Assembly (NCBI GenBank): GCA_019749855.1
Contig: JAIEPI010000112.1
Coordinates: 1 to 19,380 of the forward strand
Direction: 5' to 3'
From: Rickettsiales bacterium
GTDB taxonomy: Bacteria > Pseudomonadota > Alphaproteobacteria > Rickettsiales > UBA998
DNA length: 19,380 bases
The notes under the pieces were generated by a model, which searched no databases, had not been told where the DNA came from, and saw only the letters and a list, made by a program, of their open reading frames with translations. Both the position numbers and the translations under genes were made by a program. This document shows, piece after piece, positions 1 to 7,903 of the stretch (the stretch's first letter is position 1; every line of letters begins with the position of its first letter).

Positions 1-408
1 ATGCCTAGCAACATAAACGATTTTGATAAAAACTTGAGTATCTTCGCGCAGGTCAAAGTGCCTGATGACCATAGCAATATGGTTAAGAAAGTGGCGATGC
101 AGGCATTGAGCGGCGTGGTGAATAAAACGCCTGTCGATACTGGACGCGCTCGCAGCAACTGGATGACCGCAGTAAACACCGTGCCATCCGATACCATCGA
201 ATTAAGCGCCAACCTTTCACGTGAGCAGGCGGCTGCTGAATCCATCAATCGCGGCGTAAGCGTCATTGATGAGGCAAAGCCGTTCTCTTCTATCAGTATC
301 GCCAACAACCTGCCGTATATCGGCGTGCTGGAATATGGCGGTAGCAACCAAGCACCTGAAGGCATGGTGCGCACAACCCTTGCTGAAATTGAAGCCGCTT
401 TCAAATGA
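1..408 (+). CDS. HK97 gp10-like tail completion / neck protein
   Basis: This 135-aa protein probably sits at the head-tail junction or on the tail side of the connector, as HK97 gp10-family proteins do. The family signature is visible as TPVDTGRARSNW (residues 43-54), followed by a C-terminal block with NNLPYIGVLEYGG and then APEGMVR (about 102-124), the usual '...YA..vEfG....P.gmvr' ending. No signal peptide or membrane segment is visible. The gene sits directly before the tail terminator and shares ATGA with it (405-408), so the two are probably translationally coupled. The ATG is the first base of the window, so an upstream start or its ribosome binding site cannot be checked. The assignment rests on motif and gene order. 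Confidence 0.85.
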   Translation: MPSNINDFDKNLSIFAQVKVPDDHSNMVKKVAMQALSGVVNKTPVDTGRARSNWMTAVNTVPSDTIELSANLSREQAAAESINRGVSVIDEAKPFSSISIANNLPYIGVLEYGGSNQAPEGMVRTTLAEIEAAFK

Positions 409-806
409 GTTACGACACACAACGCAACGCTATCCAGACCAGATTTAAGACGCTGTGGCAGGCATCATATCCAACGATTCCTATCGTGTATGATAACCTT
501 CGTGCTGAAAAAGCACCAGATGGCTATGTAGCTCTCAGCATCTTAAACGGCGCATCTGCCCTTCGTGGCATGGGTGCGCAGCGTCTATTCCGCTATCCCG
601 GTGTCATCAGCGTGGATGTTTTTGTCCCCGCTGAAAAAGGCACAAAACTTCTCGACCAATATGCTGACGCGATTGAAGGCATATTTAGAGCGCAAAGTTT
701 TAACGGCATCCTTTGCCGTTCCGTCGATCGGCGGGATTTAGGCAAGCAGGATAATTTTTGGCGAGTGAATGTTTCTTTTCCATTCACGCGCGACGAACTG
801 CATTAG
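405..806 (+). CDS. Phage tail terminator-like protein (DUF4128-type)
   Basis: This 133-aa protein probably caps the tail tube and joins it to the head, the role of lambda gpU and HK97 gp10-neighbour proteins. It is short and mixed alpha/beta. An N-terminal helix (about residues 5-20, RNAIQTRFKTLW) leads to the segment IPIVYDNLRAEKAPDGYVALSI, typical of the DUF4128 family. A central strand follows (GVISVDVFVPAEKG), and then a helix with LLDQYADAIEGIF. The start overlaps the preceding stop in ATGA, and the major tail tube gene follows after an intrinsic terminator-like hairpin. This is the standard siphovirus order of completion protein, terminator and tube. Function is assigned from family resemblance plus position. 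Confidence 0.8.
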   Translation: MSYDTQRNAIQTRFKTLWQASYPTIPIVYDNLRAEKAPDGYVALSILNGASALRGMGAQRLFRYPGVISVDVFVPAEKGTKLLDQYADAIEGIFRAQSFNGILCRSVDRRDLGKQDNFWRVNVSFPFTRDELH

Positions 807-827
807 CCGAAACCAACCAACAGTACC

Positions 828-860
828 AAAGCCGCATCCTGCAAGGGGCGCGGCTTTTTT
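828..860 (+). terminator. Intrinsic terminator or attenuator before the major tail tube gene
   Basis: A perfect 8-bp inverted repeat, AAAGCCGC (828-835) and GCGGCTTT (850-857), encloses a 14-nt loop and runs into six T residues (855-860). It lies 22 nt after the tail terminator stop and 33 nt before the next start. It is probably a partial terminator or RNA-processing hairpin that changes transcript levels between the low-copy connector genes and the high-copy tube gene. Read-through must be possible, because no obvious promoter lies in the remaining 33 nt. Confidence 0.7.
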
Positions 861-893
861 GTTGCCTAACCCTTAACCTAACGGAGAAACCCT

Positions 894-2063
894 ATGCCTA
901 TTGCAGATACCGCTCGTTCCCAGCTTTACTATGCCGAAGAAGTAACCTGGGGCGTAACACCAGCCATTGCCCTCAAAGCTATGCGCTATACTGGTGAAAC
1001 CTTAAATTACAGCATCGATACGACACAGTCGAAAGAGATTCGTGCTGACCGCCAAATCACGGATCTGATTCGCACAGACGTTGAACCAAGCGGTAACGTG
1101 AATTTTGAGCTTTCATACGGTGCGCCGGATGATTTGCTTCAAGGTGCGCTGTTCAATGCTTGGCTCACTGCGGTGAACATGACAGGCGCAACTTTTGCGG
1201 CTGTCAGCGGAGCACCAGATAGCTTCACGGATTCTGGAAACGGCTTCATCACCGCAGGCATTAAGGCGGGTCAGTGGATTAAATCATCTGGCTTCACCAA
1301 TCCTGCCAACAATGGCTTTTTCCAAGTTCTGACTGTTGCTGCCGGCACAATCACCGTCAAAGGTGAAACTGCGCTCGTAAACGAATCCGCAGCAGCAGGC
1401 CGTACTTTCAAAGGTCAAACCCTGCGTAATGGCACAACTTCAAAGAGCTATTCGCTGGAATTGGCATTTGCCGATGTGACGAAGTTCAAGTCCTTCACTG
1501 GGATGCGTGTCAACACACTGGCATTGAACCTTTCTGTCGGAGAAATCCTCACTGGCGTGCTTGGCTTCCTTGGTAAAGGCGCAGTTCTCGGTTCTGCAAC
1601 CATCGGCACTGGTGGACCAACGGCAGCACCGACCAATGACGTGCTCAATGCGGTCAGCAACGTAGCCTATATCGGCGAAGGACAAGCCTTGTTTGCAGGC
1701 AAGCTCAAGGAATTCTCGCTGAACCTCAACAACAACCTGCGCCAACAAAAAGCTGTCGGCACACTCGGAAACGTCGGTATCGGCACTGGCCGTGCTGTCG
1801 TAACTGGCAAACTGCAAGCCTATTTTGAAGGGGCGGCAAACGACCTCTACACAAAATATCTGGCAGGCACTGAAACTTCGCTGTCATTCCGCATCACGGA
1901 TGCTGCGAACAACGCTTACATCATCACCATGCCACGTGTGAAGCTCACCAAAGGCGAGCTGACCGCAGGCGCTGCTGACCAAGATGTAATGGCAGAGCTG
2001 GATTTCCAAGCGCTGCGTCATCCTACCTACGACTTCACCATCCAAATTGACCGTGGCTTCTAA
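894..2063 (+). CDS. Major tail tube protein
   Basis: This 389-aa protein is probably the tail tube subunit that polymerises as stacked rings around the tape measure. The N terminus carries a pattern common in the phage tail tube family (Phage_tube type): SKEIRADRQITDLIRT (about residues 46-61), then SGNVNFELSYG (66-76) and DDLLQGALFNAW (79-90). Residues about 105-172 (GNGFITAGIKAGQWIKSSGF, then NNGFFQVLTV) look like a small inserted beta domain of the kind repeatedly seen in these proteins, possibly exposed on the tube surface. The ATG has a good Shine-Dalgarno sequence (GGAG, 883-886). Position between the tail terminator and the chaperone pair agrees with this call. Confidence 0.88.
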   Translation: MPIADTARSQLYYAEEVTWGVTPAIALKAMRYTGETLNYSIDTTQSKEIRADRQITDLIRTDVEPSGNVNFELSYGAPDDLLQGALFNAWLTAVNMTGATFAAVSGAPDSFTDSGNGFITAGIKAGQWIKSSGFTNPANNGFFQVLTVAAGTITVKGETALVNESAAAGRTFKGQTLRNGTTSKSYSLELAFADVTKFKSFTGMRVNTLALNLSVGEILTGVLGFLGKGAVLGSATIGTGGPTAAPTNDVLNAVSNVAYIGEGQALFAGKLKEFSLNLNNNLRQQKAVGTLGNVGIGTGRAVVTGKLQAYFEGAANDLYTKYLAGTETSLSFRITDAANNAYIITMPRVKLTKGELTAGAADQDVMAELDFQALRHPTYDFTIQIDRGF

Positions 2064-2103
2064 TCAAGCGCGACCAATAACTTAACCAACAACGGAGAAA
2101 ACC

Positions 2104-2571
2104 ATGACCGATATTCGTAAACTCTATGCCACTGATACTACCAAGGAAAATGAAGGCGTCTGGTCGCAAGACCTTGGCGGCGGTATGCGCCTCAAAATTG
2201 CGCGTCTGAAAAATCCACATTTCCGCAAGCTCTACCAGAAACTTACCAAACCGTTTGAGCGGCAAATCCGCAATAAAACGCTGGATGATACTACGGAAAA
2301 TTCCATCCTTGCACAGTGCTTGGCAAAGACAGTTTTACTCGGCTGGGAAAATTTCGTGCTGGACGGCGAAACGTTGGAATACAGCGAAGCCAACGCGCTG
2401 AAAGTGCTGTCTGATATTACCCTGACAGATTTCCGTGACCTTGTGGTGGATTTGGCAAGCGATGCTGAATTGTTCCGCCAAGAGCATCTTGAGGACGCGG
2501 AAAAAAACTCATCGACTGGGTCGAATGGAACGTTGAGTGGGGAGAACACCTCAAATTCCTCCGATTCATAG
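2104..2571 (+). CDS. Tail assembly chaperone, short (zero-frame) form
   Basis: This 155-aa protein is the counterpart of lambda gpG, which keeps the tape measure protein soluble and recruits tube subunits during tail assembly. A compact N-terminal domain (residues 1-132) includes GGGMRLKIARLKNPHFRKLY and a helical region LSDITLTDFRDLVVDLASD. Past the slippery site the zero-frame tail (residues 136-155) is only Ser, Thr, Asn, Gly, Leu, Glu and Asp, and looks like unconstrained read-through sequence. The ATG has GGAG at 2094-2097. Most ribosomes should make this form; a minority shift frame at 2502-2508 to make the longer fusion. Call based on position, size and the frameshift architecture. Confidence 0.85.
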   Translation: MTDIRKLYATDTTKENEGVWSQDLGGGMRLKIARLKNPHFRKLYQKLTKPFERQIRNKTLDDTTENSILAQCLAKTVLLGWENFVLDGETLEYSEANALKVLSDITLTDFRDLVVDLASDAELFRQEHLEDAEKNSSTGSNGTLSGENTSNSSDS

Positions 2572-2840
2572 AAGAAAAAGACGGTGTAACGCCTTCGGCT
2601 CTCGCAAAAGAGCCGGAGGTGTTCACTGATCTTATCGACGTGCGGGATGCGTTCGTTGTCCTTTCTCCCAGCAGACCGTTTGGCTTTGGTGTGGGCTGCA
2701 TACCGTTGTCAGAAATCGAATCCTTTGTACGGCTTTACGAAGTCGAAGACATTGACCGTTTCCTGCGCCTAATCCGCGCGATGGATACAGCCTATGTCGA
2801 AAAAATCAACCAACGCAACGAGCGTAAAAATAAGGCATAA
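2104..2840 (+). CDS. Tail assembly chaperone, -1 frameshift fusion form (lambda gpGT-like)
   Basis: Read as joined 2104..2508 and 2508..2840, this gives a 245-aa protein. Its first 135 residues are shared with the short form and the last 110 come from the -1 frame. The -1 frame is open without interruption from 2508, beginning LIDWVEWNVEWGEHL, and runs through SRPFGFGVGCIP to the stop at 2838-2840. No plausible independent start serves the second half: the first in-frame candidate is a GTG at 2619, inside a continuous reading frame. The second half should bind the tape measure protein, as lambda T does. The tape measure gene starts 5 nt after the stop. The arrangement matches the conserved siphovirus G/GT system; the recoding itself is inferred from sequence. 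Confidence 0.85.
2502..2508 (+). promoter_or_regulatory. Programmed -1 ribosomal frameshift site (A AAA AAC)
   Basis: In the zero frame the codons are GAA AAA AAC, forming the canonical X XXY YYZ heptamer A AAA AAC. The -1 frame continues directly into the downstream chaperone half. Two possible stimulators are visible: an internal Shine-Dalgarno-like GAGG at 2491-2494, 7 nt upstream, and a small hairpin starting 3 nt downstream (TCGAC 2512-2516 with GTCGA 2520-2524, 3-nt loop). The hairpin is weak, so it may be part of a larger fold or irrelevant. Confidence 0.85.
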
Positions 2841-2845
2841 ACCCC

Positions 2846-5800
2846 GTGGAAAGCAGGCTTGTTGTCACCATTGACGGGCGTGGCGCACAAACTGGCGCGC
2901 GCGACGTAAACACTGCGATAGATTCCGTGCGCCGTAATGCGCGGGATATGACGCAGCAGCTTGATAGCAGCTTCGGTCGCTTAAAGCAGAGCCTGTTTTC
3001 CGTGCAGGGTGCTATTGCCGGTATTGGTATTGGTGACTTCGTGCGCCGTTCTATTCAGTCCTTCGTAGAATTTGAACGTGGGCTGGCAAACGTGGGCAAA
3101 ACCACGGACATTGCAGGAAAACAACTGCAAGACCTCGGCAAGCAAATCATTGATATGAGCAAGCGCATTCCCGTTGCTCGCAGTGAGTTGCTCAATATCG
3201 CAGCTTCTGCTGGTCAGCTTGGTGTCGAGGGTAGTGCCAATATCCTCAAATTCACGGAAACCATTGCTCGGCTTGGCTTTGCCAGTAATCTTTCTGGTGA
3301 TGAAGCGGCAACTATCCTTGCCCGCGTTATAAACGTGGCGGGCGAATCCATTGATACGGTGGATAAGCTGGCATCGAGCATCGTCTATCTCGGACGAACT
3401 TCTGCGGCTTCGGAATTTGAAATCGCCAAAATGGTTATCGAGCTGTCTAAAGGCACGGCGCAATTCAAGGTAACCAGTGCAAATCTCGTTGGTTTGGGCA
3501 CAGCAATGCGTGAATTAGGACAGCAGCCAGAGCTTGCTCGTTCTAGTATTCTGCGCACATTTCTTGAGCTGAAAAGCGCAACTGACACTGGCGGCGAGAG
3601 CCTAAAAACCCTTGCCATGCTGACCGGCATGACAGGTGAGCAGTTCAAAAAAACCTTTCAGCAAGATGCTTTTAGCGCATTCATGGCATTTATCGGTGGG
3701 CTGAAAAGCGTCATTGAACAAGGCGGCAATGCGGAACAAGTGCTTGCAAGCCTTGGCTTAAACGGTACGGAAATCAACGCTGTTCTGCCGCTTCTGGCAG
3801 TAAATTATGACCGCGTGACCGAGCGCGTTCAGCAGGCCAACAAAGCCTATCAGGAAAATGCTGACCTCAACAAAGTATCGCAAAAAGCCTTTGAGACCAC
3901 GGCGGGGAAAATCCAACTCCTGAAAAATGCCTTTGACGAATTACTCCGCAAAGTTGGCGCAGAAGCTGCGCCTGCTTTTAACAATTTGCTGGATAAACTG
4001 ATTGCATTTTCCAGCAGTGATGCCGCCATTGTTTTCGGCAAAGCTCTCGGCGCGGTATTGCAATTCATTGCCGATAATGCCGACTTGCTGGCGATTGCGC
4101 TGGCTGGCCTGGCAATCAATCGCACCATCGGTTTATTCGTTACTCTAGGCAAAGTGGGCATGGACGTTGTCCGTGTCCTGCGGATCGGCACGATAGAAGC
4201 TATCGCCAATGCAGCCGCCAACACACAGGCGGCTCGTGCAATGGTGGCATCGCAAGCAGCGGCGAATCTTTACGTCGGCACAGCAGGACGTGCAGTGGCG
4301 GCAACTGGCAGTCTTTCCCTTGCTGCTCGTGCTGGCGCCGTAGGCACTTATTTGCTCAATACCGCACTTGGCTTGCTGGGCATCAATGGGCCAGCGGTAG
4401 CTTCTGGCTTCACGCGCATTGCCACAACTATCGGCGGTTTGCTAACCCGCTTTGCAAGTTTGCAATCAGTCGGAATGATTGCAGGTGTTGCCATGCGCGG
4501 CCTGACGGTAGCCGTTGGCGGCTTAGGCGTGGCGTTTGAAATCCTCCTTGGACCTGTCGGCTGGGTGATTCTGGCGGTTACCGCTTTGATTGCTACTTAC
4601 CAGCTCCTGAAAGACAAAATCGTGGATATAGGGCCACTTCATGCCTCTGTCGCCAATGTCATTCAGGCAACTTGGAACGTGGTCACGCAGCGTGTGGGCG
4701 ATAGCGTCCGTGCTTTGGGTGAGTGGATTGGCACAGGTTTCAGCCAAGCTACCGATATTGCCAGCCAAGCATTTGCAGCACTCTCCGAACGCGCAAGTGC
4801 GGTTTGGGATTCAATCCGCCAAGCGGTAAGCGATACCTTCTCTTCGATTAAAGAGGCAATCGGCACGGCACTTAATGATGCCGCAGCATATTTTGGCAAT
4901 TTGCTTGAACCGGTGGCATCGGTCTTTTCTGGCATTTACGATTCCGTGAAAAGCGCCATGCAATCCGTTGGAGAATACATTGATTCGGCGGTGCAGTCCA
5001 TCACTGGCATTTTCCAATCTATGTATGACTCCGTGACTGGAATGTTCAGCGGCCTAAAATCTTACGTTGCCGATGTTTTCAGCGGTGTCATTGAGTATTT
5101 CGGCGGGCTGGTTGATGATATTGTCGGCGAAGCAAACCGCCTGCAGAAAGAAACTGACGCTGCTAAAAGCGGAAGCTCTTCTGGTAAAGCAGCAGATGCC
5201 GCTGGCAAGGGCGTGAAAGTATCAGACACTGCTTTTGGGCCACAACTTCCAAAATCCACTGGCTTCAAAGTGGATTTGCCTGGGCTGCAAACGCAAACCA
5301 ATAAATCAGGCCGTGGCGGTTCTTCTACCAAAAGCCTATCCGATGAACTGCGCGGCCTGTCGCAAAATTCCGCGCAGAATGCACAGGAATCTGGCTTGGA
5401 TGAGCTGGGCAAACGTCTTGCCGATGTGGACAAAGCCGTTAAGGAATCTGTCGGAAGCTACGATAAACTTTCGGCGGCACAGCGCAAAAACGTGGATGAT
5501 ACCAAAGCGCAGATCACCCACAACTTTGAGCTGGAGCAGTCAAATAAGCAGCGCATGGATGACCAGAACAAGCTGGCGCAGCTTATTGAACAAACCCGCA
5601 CCCCGCAGGAAAATTACAATCTCGCCATTGCAGAGCTGAACCGCCTCCAACCAACAACGGCTGAAGGCTATGAAGCTATTAGGCGCAAGGCGGCAGATTT
5701 GCGTGCGGAGCTTGAATATCAAGACCCTGTGCTACGCGAGAACCAACGGCTGATCGAACAATTCAACGGCAATTTTGAAAGCACCTTCAAGGACGGCTTC

Positions 5801-7135
5801 AAATCCGTCCTGACCAAAGGTAAAGACGGCTGGAAAGATATGCTTTCTGGCTTCAAAAACCTCTGGCTTGATACCGTAACCGAGATTGCCTCACGCCCGA
5901 TTATGGATGCGCTGCTTGGTCAAAAATCAACTATTTACGGAGGACGCAGCGGCGGATTACTCAGCGGTATTACCTCTCAATTATTCGGCGGTGGCGGTGG
6001 ATTGCTTGGCGGCAACCAGCAGCAACAGCAACAATCGCAATTGCCTTGGCTGAATACGCCTGCCAACGATAATTTTGGGCAAGACCAAGGCGGCGCATTC
6101 GCAGATGCTTTCGGTCAGCAAAGTGCTGGCAGCAGTGGTTTCCTCGGAATGCTCGGTAATCTGTTTTCACCTTCTGGCACTGCCGGCGGTGGATTCATGA
6201 GCAGGCTGGGCGGGCTATTCTCTTCACTGACTTCGGGGCTGTCTGGAATTTTCAGCAATATCGGCAGTATCTTTTCTGGCATTTTGGGCGGCGGCTCAGG
6301 TGGCGGATTTGGCGGCATCCTTAATATGGTGAGCGGCTTATTCGGCGGTGGGCAGCAAAAACAGCAACAAGCCCTGCCGTGGCTTGACCCCGATAAAAGC
6401 AAATTCGGCCAGAATCAAGGCGCGGCTCTTGCTGACACATTCAGCGAACAAAGCGCTGGCAGTAGTGGTTTTCTAGGAATGCTGGGCAATCTGTTTTCTG
6501 CATCCGGTGCAGGTGGCGGCTTTTTAAGCAGCCTTGGCGGTTTGTTTTCTTCGCTGACCTCTGGGCTTTCTGGTGCGTTTAGCGGCATTGGCGGCTTAGT
6601 TTCTGGGTTGTTCGGCGGTGGCGGGTTTGGTGGCGGTGGCGGCATTATGTCGCTTATCAGCACGGGACTTAGTTTATTTGGCGGCTTCTTTGCTGATGGC
6701 GGATCTGTCAGCGCACGCACGCCAATCATTGTTGGTGAGCGTGGGCCGGAATTATTCATCCCGCCAGTGAACGGTGAAATCATCTCCAATGATGTGTTCA
6801 GCAAAGCGTCAAAAGCAGCCAACGACAATCTGCCGCGGGATATGTCGAAAGACATTGTAACGCTCATGCTTGCTGGCAGGTTTGGTGGCTTCCGTGCTGA
6901 TGGCGGCTCTGTCGTTGCCGGCATGAGCTATGCAGGCGGCGAGCGTGGGCGTGAGTTGTTTATTCCGAAAAACAGCGGCGGTTCATCAAGTAATGATAAT
7001 AACGCCCAACAAGGCGACAACATTACCGTGCAGATGAACATCACCACACAAGACGCTGGCTCATTCCGCCGTAGCCAAGGTCAGATTGCGGCTGATGCCG
7101 CGCGCGCCATCAACCGCGCCAAGAGAAACCTGTAA
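2846..7135 (+). CDS. Tail tape measure protein
   Basis: This 1429-aa protein sets tail length and is probably ejected ahead of the DNA. Residues about 70-370 resemble the TP901-type tape measure domain (FVEFERGLANVGKTTDIAG near the start). Hydrophobic stretches at about 412-437 and 562-588 could insert into the host membrane. Residues about 600-770 are amphipathic helices with regularly spaced aromatic residues. A lambda-type C-terminal segment is near 977-1026 (FESTFKDGF, WKDMLSGFKNLW). The last third is Gly/Ser/Phe-rich with two copies of a ~111-residue unit (from 1057 and 1168) and two ADGGSV...GERG.ELFIP motifs (from 1283 and 1351). The start is GTG at 2846; AAGG at 2832-2835 is a modest ribosome binding site. 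If largely helical, the length implies a long tail, up to about 210 nm. Confidence 0.92.
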   Translation: MESRLVVTIDGRGAQTGARDVNTAIDSVRRNARDMTQQLDSSFGRLKQSLFSVQGAIAGIGIGDFVRRSIQSFVEFERGLANVGKTTDIAGKQLQDLGKQIIDMSKRIPVARSELLNIAASAGQLGVEGSANILKFTETIARLGFASNLSGDEAATILARVINVAGESIDTVDKLASSIVYLGRTSAASEFEIAKMVIELSKGTAQFKVTSANLVGLGTAMRELGQQPELARSSILRTFLELKSATDTGGESLKTLAMLTGMTGEQFKKTFQQDAFSAFMAFIGGLKSVIEQGGNAEQVLASLGLNGTEINAVLPLLAVNYDRVTERVQQANKAYQENADLNKVSQKAFETTAGKIQLLKNAFDELLRKVGAEAAPAFNNLLDKLIAFSSSDAAIVFGKALGAVLQFIADNADLLAIALAGLAINRTIGLFVTLGKVGMDVVRVLRIGTIEAIANAAANTQAARAMVASQAAANLYVGTAGRAVAATGSLSLAARAGAVGTYLLNTALGLLGINGPAVASGFTRIATTIGGLLTRFASLQSVGMIAGVAMRGLTVAVGGLGVAFEILLGPVGWVILAVTALIATYQLLKDKIVDIGPLHASVANVIQATWNVVTQRVGDSVRALGEWIGTGFSQATDIASQAFAALSERASAVWDSIRQAVSDTFSSIKEAIGTALNDAAAYFGNLLEPVASVFSGIYDSVKSAMQSVGEYIDSAVQSITGIFQSMYDSVTGMFSGLKSYVADVFSGVIEYFGGLVDDIVGEANRLQKETDAAKSGSSSGKAADAAGKGVKVSDTAFGPQLPKSTGFKVDLPGLQTQTNKSGRGGSSTKSLSDELRGLSQNSAQNAQESGLDELGKRLADVDKAVKESVGSYDKLSAAQRKNVDDTKAQITHNFELEQSNKQRMDDQNKLAQLIEQTRTPQENYNLAIAELNRLQPTTAEGYEAIRRKAADLRAELEYQDPVLRENQRLIEQFNGNFESTFKDGFKSVLTKGKDGWKDMLSGFKNLWLDTVTEIASRPIMDALLGQKSTIYGGRSGGLLSGITSQLFGGGGGLLGGNQQQQQQSQLPWLNTPANDNFGQDQGGAFADAFGQQSAGSSGFLGMLGNLFSPSGTAGGGFMSRLGGLFSSLTSGLSGIFSNIGSIFSGILGGGSGGGFGGILNMVSGLFGGGQQKQQQALPWLDPDKSKFGQNQGAALADTFSEQSAGSSGFLGMLGNLFSASGAGGGFLSSLGGLFSSLTSGLSGAFSGIGGLVSGLFGGGGFGGGGGIMSLISTGLSLFGGFFADGGSVSARTPIIVGERGPELFIPPVNGEIISNDVFSKASKAANDNLPRDMSKDIVTLMLAGRFGGFRADGGSVVAGMSYAGGERGRELFIPKNSGGSSSNDNNAQQGDNITVQMNITTQDAGSFRRSQGQIAADAARAINRAKRNL
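6014..6688 (+). repeat. Two-copy internal duplication in the tape measure gene (~333-bp unit)
   Basis: Copy 1 begins at about 6014 and copy 2 at about 6347. Both run Gln-rich stretch, LPWL, F-G-Q-x-Q-G-x-A, QSAGSSGFLGMLGNLFS, LSGGLFSSLTSGLSG-like block, Gly-rich end. The LPWL motifs are at residues 1066 and 1177, so the period is 111 residues. The copies differ at many third codon positions while the protein motif is kept, so the duplication is old and the protein sequence has been selected. Confidence 0.85.
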
Positions 7136-7153
7136 ATATGGAACTGCTTAATC

Positions 7154-7252
7154 ATGCCTGTAAGACACCCCTTTGTTAGTTTTAAGCCTGATGGCACAGA
7201 TCCAAGCAAGGTAAAACCGCATCACAAACCGCATCACCACCTCGGCCGGTGA
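7154..7252 (+). CDS. Small 32-aa ORF, possible remnant or frameshifted tail-fibre-like peptide
   Basis: An ATG at 7154 opens a 32-residue frame beginning MPVRHPFVSFKPDGTDPSKV and ending in a His-rich stretch before TGA at 7250-7252. The PF.SFKPDGTD.SKVKP pattern resembles N termini of some phage tail fibre or fibre-adjacent proteins (from memory, not searched). A different frame just downstream reads SAGETVDQSIDIEIIVK and stops at 7293-7295, immediately before the next gene. Together they look like one ~50-residue protein split by an indel within or near a 12-nt tandem repeat (7214-7237). No good ribosome binding site is visible. It could be chance, a pseudogene, or a recoded small gene. Confidence 0.3.
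   Translation: MPVRHPFVSFKPDGTDPSKVKPHHKPHHHLGR
7214..7237 (+). repeat. 12-nt perfect tandem repeat
   Basis: AAACCGCATCAC occurs twice in direct succession (7214-7225 and 7226-7237), in the short gap between the tape measure and distal tail genes. As the unit is a multiple of three it does not itself change frame. It marks a spot prone to replication slippage beside the apparent frame break in the small ORF. Confidence 0.9.
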
Positions 7253-7303
7253 AACCGTCGATCAGAGCATCGATATTGAAATCATCGTTAAATAGGAATC
7301 CCC

Positions 7304-7903
7304 ATGAGTTTTATTGAAGTTCAATTTCCCAGTGATATTTCTTACGGTTCACGCGGTGGGCCAGAATATTCCACCGATGTTACCGAGCTAGTCAGCGGCA
7401 AAGAGCAGCGCAATAGCAACTGGAGCCAAGCCCGCGCTCGTTACAGTGTTGCTCATGGCGTGAAAACACCTGCGCAGCTTGATGACCTCATAGCATTTTT
7501 CCGCGCGCGGCGGGGCAAGGCGCACGGCTTCCGCTTCAAAGATTGGACGGATTATCAAGCTGCGGGGCAAAATCTCGGCACAGGCAACGGCGTTCTTACG
7601 CAATTCCAACTGGTAAAAAAATACACCAGCGGTGCAGTGACGGAAGTTCGCACCATCACCAAGCCAGTGAATAACGGCACGTTCAAAGTGTATCTCAACG
7701 GCGTTCTCCAAAGCAGCGGGTTCACGCTGGATTACACCACTGGCATCATCACTTTTACCGCTCCAGTAGCCAATACCGTCATTGTCACGGCGGATTTTGA
7801 ATTTGATGTTCCAGTGCGTTTTGACACTGATTATCTCGACCCCAGCATTGATGATTTTGGCACTCGCAGCTGGGAAAGCATAACTCTTATCGAATTGAAA
7901 TAA
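7304..7903 (+). CDS. DUF2460 distal tail protein (GTA gp12-like)
   Basis: This 199-aa protein matches the DUF2460 family, whose GTA member forms the distal tail ring linking the tube to the baseplate hub. The N-terminal half carries the family pattern: FPSDISYGSRGGPEYSTDV (about residues 8-26), RARYSVAHGVKTPAQLDDLI (43-62), and FRARRGKAHGFRFKDWTDYQ (64-83). The C-terminal half is beta-rich (VNNGTFKVYLNGV, then TGIITFTAPVANTVIVTADF). It ends DFGTRSWESITLIELK, also typical. AGGA at 7294-7297 is a good ribosome binding site 6 nt before the ATG. The stop overlaps the next start by one base (TAATG). Confidence 0.92.
   Translation: MSFIEVQFPSDISYGSRGGPEYSTDVTELVSGKEQRNSNWSQARARYSVAHGVKTPAQLDDLIAFFRARRGKAHGFRFKDWTDYQAAGQNLGTGNGVLTQFQLVKKYTSGAVTEVRTITKPVNNGTFKVYLNGVLQSSGFTLDYTTGIITFTAPVANTVIVTADFEFDVPVRFDTDYLDPSIDDFGTRSWESITLIELK

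Noticed and set aside
2619..2840. A separate 73-aa gene starting at the GTG at 2619
   Set aside because: Its frame is open back to the slippery heptamer at 2502-2508 and the upstream part is protein-like, so it is the second half of the frameshift fusion.
6115..6924. Long proline-rich minus-strand ORFs opposite the tape measure gene
   Set aside because: They are the complement of Gly-rich codons in the tape measure repeats; no ribosome binding site or protein-like composition.
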